From assembly GCA_004768415.1 (NCBI GenBank), contig SRMO01000050.1, forward strand, positions 121,284-162,714: a stretch of DNA of 41,431 bases, in the 5' to 3' direction. Positions 37,167 to 41,431 of the stretch are shown piece after piece. The notes under the pieces were generated by a model. The model made no database searches. It saw nothing but the letters and a program-made list of their open reading frames with translations, and was not told the DNA's origin. The DNA is from Aphanocapsa feldmannii 277cV. Lineage in GTDB: Bacteria; Cyanobacteriota; Cyanobacteriia; PCC-6307; Cyanobiaceae. Position numbers and translations under genes: made by a program. How positions within the stretch are numbered: position 1 is the first letter of the stretch; each line of letters begins with the position of its first letter.

Positions 37167-37877
37167 TCAGTGCTGCAGCAATCCCAGGCCGTGGTTGGCA
37201 GCCTCCCGCACCTGGAGGTGGTCGTCCTCCGCCAGGCTCAGCAGACACTGGTACGCCTGCTGGCGCAGGGCGTCTGCTTCTGCCGGCGCCATCCCCTGCG
37301 GATCCGGGGCACTGCCGAGACTCGCCAGGGCGTGGGCCAGGCGCTGGCGCAGCAGCCAGTCGTCACTGTCACAGAAACGTCGCAGCCGGGGCAGTGCCGC
37401 CATGGCACCGATCTCCCCGAGGGCGGAGATGGCGGCCTGATGCATCAGGGCATCGTCGTCCTCCAGCCCCTGGAGCAACAGCGCCTGAGCGCGGGGATCA
37501 GCGATGTTGCCCAGGGACACGATCGCCGAGTAGCGCACGATCCACTCGGTTTCCTCGAGAAACAGCCGCTGCAGGACACCGAGGGCGCCAGGATCTCCCA
37601 GCTGGCCGAGGGCGCCTGCGGCCATGGCACGAAGATTGGTATCCTGTTCCCGATCGAGCACATCGAGCAGATCCCTGAGGGCGCTGGGCCCGGGCTTCAG
37701 GCCGATGCCCCAGATGGCCATCGAACGCACCTGGGGGTGGGGATCGCCAAGCAGGGGGCGGATCAGGGGAAAGGCCTGCTCCGCGGGCAGCTTGCGCAGC
37801 CGGGCAAGGGCCACCATGCGCTTGGTGGGGGCGTCGTCGTCGAGATCACGGCGCAAGACCTCCAGAGGCTCGGACAT
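37167..37877 (-). CDS. HEAT-repeat protein (phycobilisome lyase-like repeats)
   Basis: The 236-residue product from ATG 37875-37877 (MSEPLEVLRRDLDDDAP) is built of about six HEAT/PBS-lyase-like repeats, each roughly 31 residues, recognisable as PLLGDPHPQVRSMAIWGIG, LDREQDTNLRAMAAGALGQLG, EETEWIVRYSAIVSLGNI, DDALMHQAAISALGEIG, SDDWLLRQRLAHALASLG and EDDHLQVREAANHGLGLL. Such proteins include bilin lyases and the phycobilisome-degradation factor NblB, but the repeats alone do not identify a substrate. ATG 37907 is an alternative start. It is divergent from polA. Confidence 0.83.
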   Translation of the reverse strand: MSEPLEVLRRDLDDDAPTKRMVALARLRKLPAEQAFPLIRPLLGDPHPQVRSMAIWGIGLKPGPSALRDLLDVLDREQDTNLRAMAAGALGQLGDPGALGVLQRLFLEETEWIVRYSAIVSLGNIADPRAQALLLQGLEDDDALMHQAAISALGEIGAMAALPRLRRFCDSDDWLLRQRLAHALASLGSAPDPQGMAPAEADALRQQAYQCLLSLAEDDHLQVREAANHGLGLLQH

Positions 37878-38053
37878 GGGCTGACAGGGGGGCAGGGCCA
37901 CTGACACCCTCGCGCAGTGCCAGCCGAGCCGTGAACCGGGGGCCGCCGGGGCCAGGCACAGCCATCGCCAGGAGGCAACGGCGCCATGCCGTCAATCTGC
38001 CGCCATCGATCTGGCTGAGGTGCCAGCCTGGATCGCGACTCCTCCGACATGCC

Positions 38054-40936
38054 ATGGCTGCCGCCCCACTGCTGTTGCTGGTGGACGGCCATTCCCTGGC
38101 ATTCCGCAGCTACTACGCCTTCAACAAGAACGGCACAGGTCTGGCCACCCGTGGCGGCATCCCCACCAGCGTCACCTATGGCTTCCTCAAGGCCTTGCTG
38201 GAGACCACCAGCAGCCTCGGCCCCCAGGGGGTGGTGATCACCTTCGACACGGCGGACCCCACCTTCCGTCATGAGGCCGATCCGGCCTACAAGGCCAACC
38301 GCGAGGAAGCGCCGGAGGCGTTCCACACCGACGTGGAGAACCTGCAGCTGGTGCTGCGGGAGGCCCTCAACCTGCCGGTCTGCACGGCGCCGGGCTTCGA
38401 GGCCGATGATCTGCTGGGCACCGTGGCCAACCGCGCCGCCGCCACGGGCTGGCGGGTGCGCATTCTCTCCGGTGACCGCGACCTGTTCCAGCTGGTGGAC
38501 GACGCCCGGGATATTGCCTGCCTCTATATGGGTGGCGGTCCCTTTGCACGTCAGCAGAACGGGCCGACCCTGATGGATCGCTGCAACGTGATCGACAAGC
38601 TCGGCGTGGCTCCCGAGACCGTGGTGGACCTGAAGGCTCTCACCGGTGACAGCAGCGACAACATCCCCGGCGTGAAGGGGGTGGGGGCCAAGACCGCCAT
38701 CAGGTTGCTGAATGCCCACGGGACCCTGGACGGAATCTACGCTGCCCTGCCCGGGATCAGGGGAGCGCTGCACAGGAAGCTGGACGCCGATCGCGACAGT
38801 GCCTACCGCTCCCGGATGCTGGCGACGATCAGGCTGGACGTCCCCCTGTCCCAGGAGCCTCGCCTGGCGCTGGACCGGGTGGATGCCGCAGCACTGGCGG
38901 GTCACCTGGAGCAGCTGGAGCTGCGCAGCCTGCGGCGGCAACTGGATGACTTCGCCAGCGCCTTCTCGGCCGGGCCTGCCCCAGGGGCGGCTGACGGGGT
39001 CGCCGCAGCGGATTCCGCTGACGCTCCTGACAGGACAGCTGGAGAAGCCGCCGGCGGCGCGGCGCTGGAGGACGGCAGGCCGCTGCTGCGGCCCCGGGTG
39101 ATCCGCACGGAGCAGGAGCTGGTGGCGCTGGTGGAACAGCTGGAGGGGCTGCGGAATCCCGCCTGTCCCGTGGCCCTGGACACGGAAACCACCGCGCTCA
39201 ATCCCTTCAGGGCCGCATTGGTGGGTATCGGTGTGTGCTGGGGTGAGGCCCTCGATGCCCTGGCCTACATCCCGATCGGCCATGACAGCGGCAGTCAGCT
39301 GCCCCTGGAGACGGTGCTCGGCCGCCTGGCCGCCTGGCTGGCCAGCGCGGAGCACCCCAAGTGCCTGCAGAACGCCAAGTACGACCGGCTGATCCTGCTG
39401 CGCCATGGCCTGTCCCTCGGCGGCGTGGTGATCGACACGTTGCTGGCCGACTACCTGCTGGATCCCGGCGGCAGGCACAGCCTCGATGAAATCGCCCAGC
39501 GGCGCTTCGGGTTCAGGCCCACCAGCTACAGCGAACTGGTGGCCAGGAACCAGACCATCGCTGCCCTGGACGTGGCGACGGCCGCCGCCTACTGCGCCAT
39601 GGACGTGCACCTCACCCACCGTCTGGCACCGCTGCTGCGGGCGGATCTGGAGGCTGCCGGCGGGGGTCTCGGCAGGGTGCTCACCGCCATCGAACAGCCG
39701 CTCGAGCCGGTGCTGGCGGAGATGGAGGCCACCGGCATCCGCATCGATGTCAACTACCTGGCAGCGCTGTCGGAGCAGCTCGGTGGGCAGCTGGAGCGCC
39801 TGGTGGAGCAGGCCTGGGAGGCGGCCGGCTGCCGCTTCAACCTGGCTTCCCCCAAGCAGCTCGGCCAGCTGCTGTTCGGTGACCTCGGCCTCGATCGCAG
39901 CAAATCGCGGCGCACCAAGACCGGGTACAGCACCGATGCCACGGTGCTGGAGAAGCTGAGCGGCGATCACCCGGTGGTGCCACCGATCCTCGAGCACCGC
40001 ACCCTCAGCAAGCTCAAGAGCACCTATGTGGATGCCCTGCCCGCCCTGGTGGAAGCGGAAACGGGCCGGGTGCACACCGATTTCAACCAGGCGGTCACGG
40101 CCACCGGTCGGCTGTCCAGCTCCCACCCCAACCTTCAGAACATCCCGATCCGCACCGAGTTCAGTCGCCAGATCCGCAAGGCCTTCCTGCCCCGGCAGGG
40201 CTGGGAGCTGATCTCGGCCGATTACTCCCAGATCGAGCTGCGCATCCTCACCCACCTCAGTGGCGAGCCGGTGCTGGTGGAGGCCTACCGGCGGGGGGAC
40301 GATGTCCATGCCCTGACGGCCCGGCTGCTGCTGGAGAAGGAGGAGATCACTGGGGCGGAGCGTCGCCTCGGCAAGACCATCAACTTCGGGGTGATCTACG
40401 GCATGGGCGCCCAACGCTTCGCCCGGTCGACAGGCGTATCGACCAAGGAGGCGCAGGGTTTTCTGACCCGTTACCGGGAGCGCTACCCGCGGGTGTTCGG
40501 CTTCCTGGAACTGCAGGAACGCCTGGCCCTCAGCCGGGGGTACGTGGAAACCGTGCTGGGGCGTCGTCGCCTGTTCCGCTTCGAGCCCCAGGGTCTGGGC
40601 CGGTACCTCGGCCACGATCCCCTCGGCATCGATCTGGGGAAGGCCCGTCGACAGGGCATGGAAGCACAGCAGCTGCGGGCTGCGGCCAACGCGCCGATCC
40701 AGGGCTCCAGCGCCGACATCATCAAGCTGGCCATGGTTCGGTTGCACCGCAGGCTGGAGGGCCTGCCGGCCCGGTTGCTGCTGCAGGTGCACGACGAACT
40801 GGTGCTGGAGGTGGATCCGGCGGCACGCCGGGAGGTGCAGCAGCTTGTGGTGGAGACGATGCAGGACGCCGTGCAGTTGAAGGTGCCCCTGCAGGTGGAG
40901 GCCAGCCACGGGCCGAACTGGATGGAGGCGAAATAG
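38054..40936 (+). CDS. polA: DNA polymerase I
   Basis: Pol I has 960 residues from ATG 38054 (MAAAPLLLLVDGHSLAFRSYYAF). The 5'-nuclease domain fills about 1-300, with FDTADPTFRHEADPAYKANR and GVKGVGAKTA. The 3'-5' exonuclease is catalytically complete, unlike in some bacteria: exo I DTET (Asp376, Glu378), exo II LQNAKYDRLIL and exo III YCAMD (Tyr513, Asp517). Polymerase motif A is SADYSQIELR (Asp723), motif B is RRLGKTINFGVIYG and motif C is QVHDELVLE (His913-Asp914-Glu915). The 42-codon upstream GTG extension is rejected. An Ala/Gly-rich linker (about 310-345) joins nuclease and exonuclease domains. Confidence 0.96.
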   Translation: MAAAPLLLLVDGHSLAFRSYYAFNKNGTGLATRGGIPTSVTYGFLKALLETTSSLGPQGVVITFDTADPTFRHEADPAYKANREEAPEAFHTDVENLQLVLREALNLPVCTAPGFEADDLLGTVANRAAATGWRVRILSGDRDLFQLVDDARDIACLYMGGGPFARQQNGPTLMDRCNVIDKLGVAPETVVDLKALTGDSSDNIPGVKGVGAKTAIRLLNAHGTLDGIYAALPGIRGALHRKLDADRDSAYRSRMLATIRLDVPLSQEPRLALDRVDAAALAGHLEQLELRSLRRQLDDFASAFSAGPAPGAADGVAAADSADAPDRTAGEAAGGAALEDGRPLLRPRVIRTEQELVALVEQLEGLRNPACPVALDTETTALNPFRAALVGIGVCWGEALDALAYIPIGHDSGSQLPLETVLGRLAAWLASAEHPKCLQNAKYDRLILLRHGLSLGGVVIDTLLADYLLDPGGRHSLDEIAQRRFGFRPTSYSELVARNQTIAALDVATAAAYCAMDVHLTHRLAPLLRADLEAAGGGLGRVLTAIEQPLEPVLAEMEATGIRIDVNYLAALSEQLGGQLERLVEQAWEAAGCRFNLASPKQLGQLLFGDLGLDRSKSRRTKTGYSTDATVLEKLSGDHPVVPPILEHRTLSKLKSTYVDALPALVEAETGRVHTDFNQAVTATGRLSSSHPNLQNIPIRTEFSRQIRKAFLPRQGWELISADYSQIELRILTHLSGEPVLVEAYRRGDDVHALTARLLLEKEEITGAERRLGKTINFGVIYGMGAQRFARSTGVSTKEAQGFLTRYRERYPRVFGFLELQERLALSRGYVETVLGRRRLFRFEPQGLGRYLGHDPLGIDLGKARRQGMEAQQLRAAANAPIQGSSADIIKLAMVRLHRRLEGLPARLLLQVHDELVLEVDPAARREVQQLVVETMQDAVQLKVPLQVEASHGPNWMEAK

Positions 40937-40980
40937 CTGCCGCCGCCGCCGTCACAGGGCGGCCGGTCGACCGGGTGGCA

Positions 40981-41289
40981 TCAGCTCTGCCGGCGGCGAC
41001 CGGGCCACCACCAGAGCAGCAGGCCGCTGGCAAGGCTGGTGAGGGTGCAGAGGCCCAGCAGCAGGGAATACCAGGGGCTCAGATCCACGGACCCGAAGCG
41101 ACCGGTGTGCCAGTCCAGCAGCCACGGCGGCACCTCCAGGCCGAACCCCTGGAGCGTGCCGTAGAGGGATCCGCTGAGCAGGGTCACCAGCAGGGGCAGG
41201 GCGAGCAGGGGCGCCATGCGCCGGTGCAGCTGGCGGGGGTGGACACTGCGGCTGCGCAGCCGCTGGCGCCGATCGTGGGCCATGGACAT
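40981..41289 (-). CDS. second small PepSY-associated-type membrane protein
   Basis: The 102-residue product has the same plan as the gene at 31050-31355: a basic N-terminus HPRQLHRRMAPLLALPLLVTLLSGSLYGT forming the first membrane span, a soluble loop with PPWLLDWHTGRFGSVDL, and a second span YSLLLGLCTLTSLASGLLLWWWPG ending in basic residues. Larger PepSY-associated proteins begin the same way (LH-R-I/M-LP). Start 41289 (MSMAHD) or two codons later. It converges with polA, 44 bp away. Function unknown; paralogy with the first copy is suggested by layout. Confidence 0.68.
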   Translation of the reverse strand: MSMAHDRRQRLRSRSVHPRQLHRRMAPLLALPLLVTLLSGSLYGTLQGFGLEVPPWLLDWHTGRFGSVDLSPWYSLLLGLCTLTSLASGLLLWWWPGRRRQS

Positions 41290-41377
41290 GCCTTACCGAG
41301 CCTTGCTGAAGGCCAGTCTGCTAAGTCGTTGCGGTCCCTTGCTACTCTCCCCGACCGTTGCCGCAGGGATCACAGCT

Positions 41378-41431
41378 GTGGATGCAGCTGCCGTGTCGAG
41401 TCCGGCGGCTGCCGCGGCAGGCGTCGGCAGC
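41378..41431 (+). CDS. possible start of a gene running off the right edge
   Basis: A plus-strand frame opens at GTG 41378 (VDAAAVSSPAAAAAGVGS) and is still open at the last base. An alternative ATG in another frame lies at 41382. A -10-like TACTCT (41343-41348) precedes it. The Ala-rich start could belong to a real gene, but 54 bases are too few to decide. Confidence 0.25.
   Translation, partial: MDAAAVSSPAAAAAGVGS

Noticed and set aside
37763-40909. 1048-codon minus-strand frame antisense to polA
   Set aside because: It is His/Gln/Gly-rich without any motif and exactly mirrors polA codons; GC bias explains its openness.

Overview
The window is a stretch of cyanobacterial chromosome. It encodes cytochrome b6f (petB, petD), the D1-processing protease CtpA, glutamate-1-semialdehyde aminomutase, a Psb32-like TPM protein, glycolate dehydrogenase GlcD/GlcF, and an rRNA operon whose spacer carries tRNA-Ile and tRNA-Ala followed by a boxA-like element. 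High GC in the protein genes, very short intergenic gaps, many GTG/TTG starts and the neighbour order (minC, HD protein, ctpA, petB, petD, neutral invertase) suggest a picocyanobacterium of the Synechococcus/Cyanobium type. No database was searched; all names rest on motifs and remembered family sequences.

Layout. 1-3693: minus-strand minC (cut by the left edge), an HD-domain phosphohydrolase and ctpA. 3824-5012: petB-petD, divergent from ctpA. 5106-7433: a head-to-head pair, neutral invertase (minus) and sucrose-phosphate phosphatase (plus), only 30 bp apart. 7434-13392: rRNA leader, 16S, tRNA-Ile, tRNA-Ala, 23S, 5S and an intrinsic terminator. 13393-14835: an AT-richer, gene-poor accessory stretch with a gene fragment, a Cys-rich exported protein behind a good promoter, and possible insertion-sequence debris. 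14836-15025: a probable 6S RNA directly downstream of purK. 15041-19601: purK, aroB, a MidA-type methyltransferase and a Psb32-like TPM protein. 19625-22913: an operon with a small exported protein, glcD and glcF. 23030-26771: xth, hemL, a putative 35-residue membrane protein and a secreted zinc-metallopeptidase-like protein. 26942-30002: yajQ, a SLOG/DprA-like protein, a BioD-like/DRTGG protein and an SDR. 30053-32772: map, a PepSY-type mini membrane protein, rplS, tRNA-Trp, a 60-residue beta-barrel-like protein and an FMN reductase. 32810-37877: a hypothetical protein, tRNA-Asp, gltX, a cation/proton antiporter, a small hypothetical protein and a HEAT-repeat protein. 38054-41289: polA and a second PepSY-type mini membrane protein. 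A new plus-strand gene may begin at the right edge.

The functional themes are photosynthetic electron transport and photosystem II repair (petBD, ctpA, TPM protein), photorespiration (glcDF), sucrose turnover (SPP plus invertase), translation (rRNAs, tRNAs, gltX, rplS, map), purine, shikimate and tetrapyrrole synthesis (purK, aroB, hemL), and DNA repair or replication (polA, xth, DprA-like). I saw no CRISPR array, intact transposase, phage module or recognisable defence system. The least explained parts are the accessory stretch after the rRNA operon, the exported 12-cysteine protein, the 6S RNA beside purK, and several tiny membrane or exported proteins.
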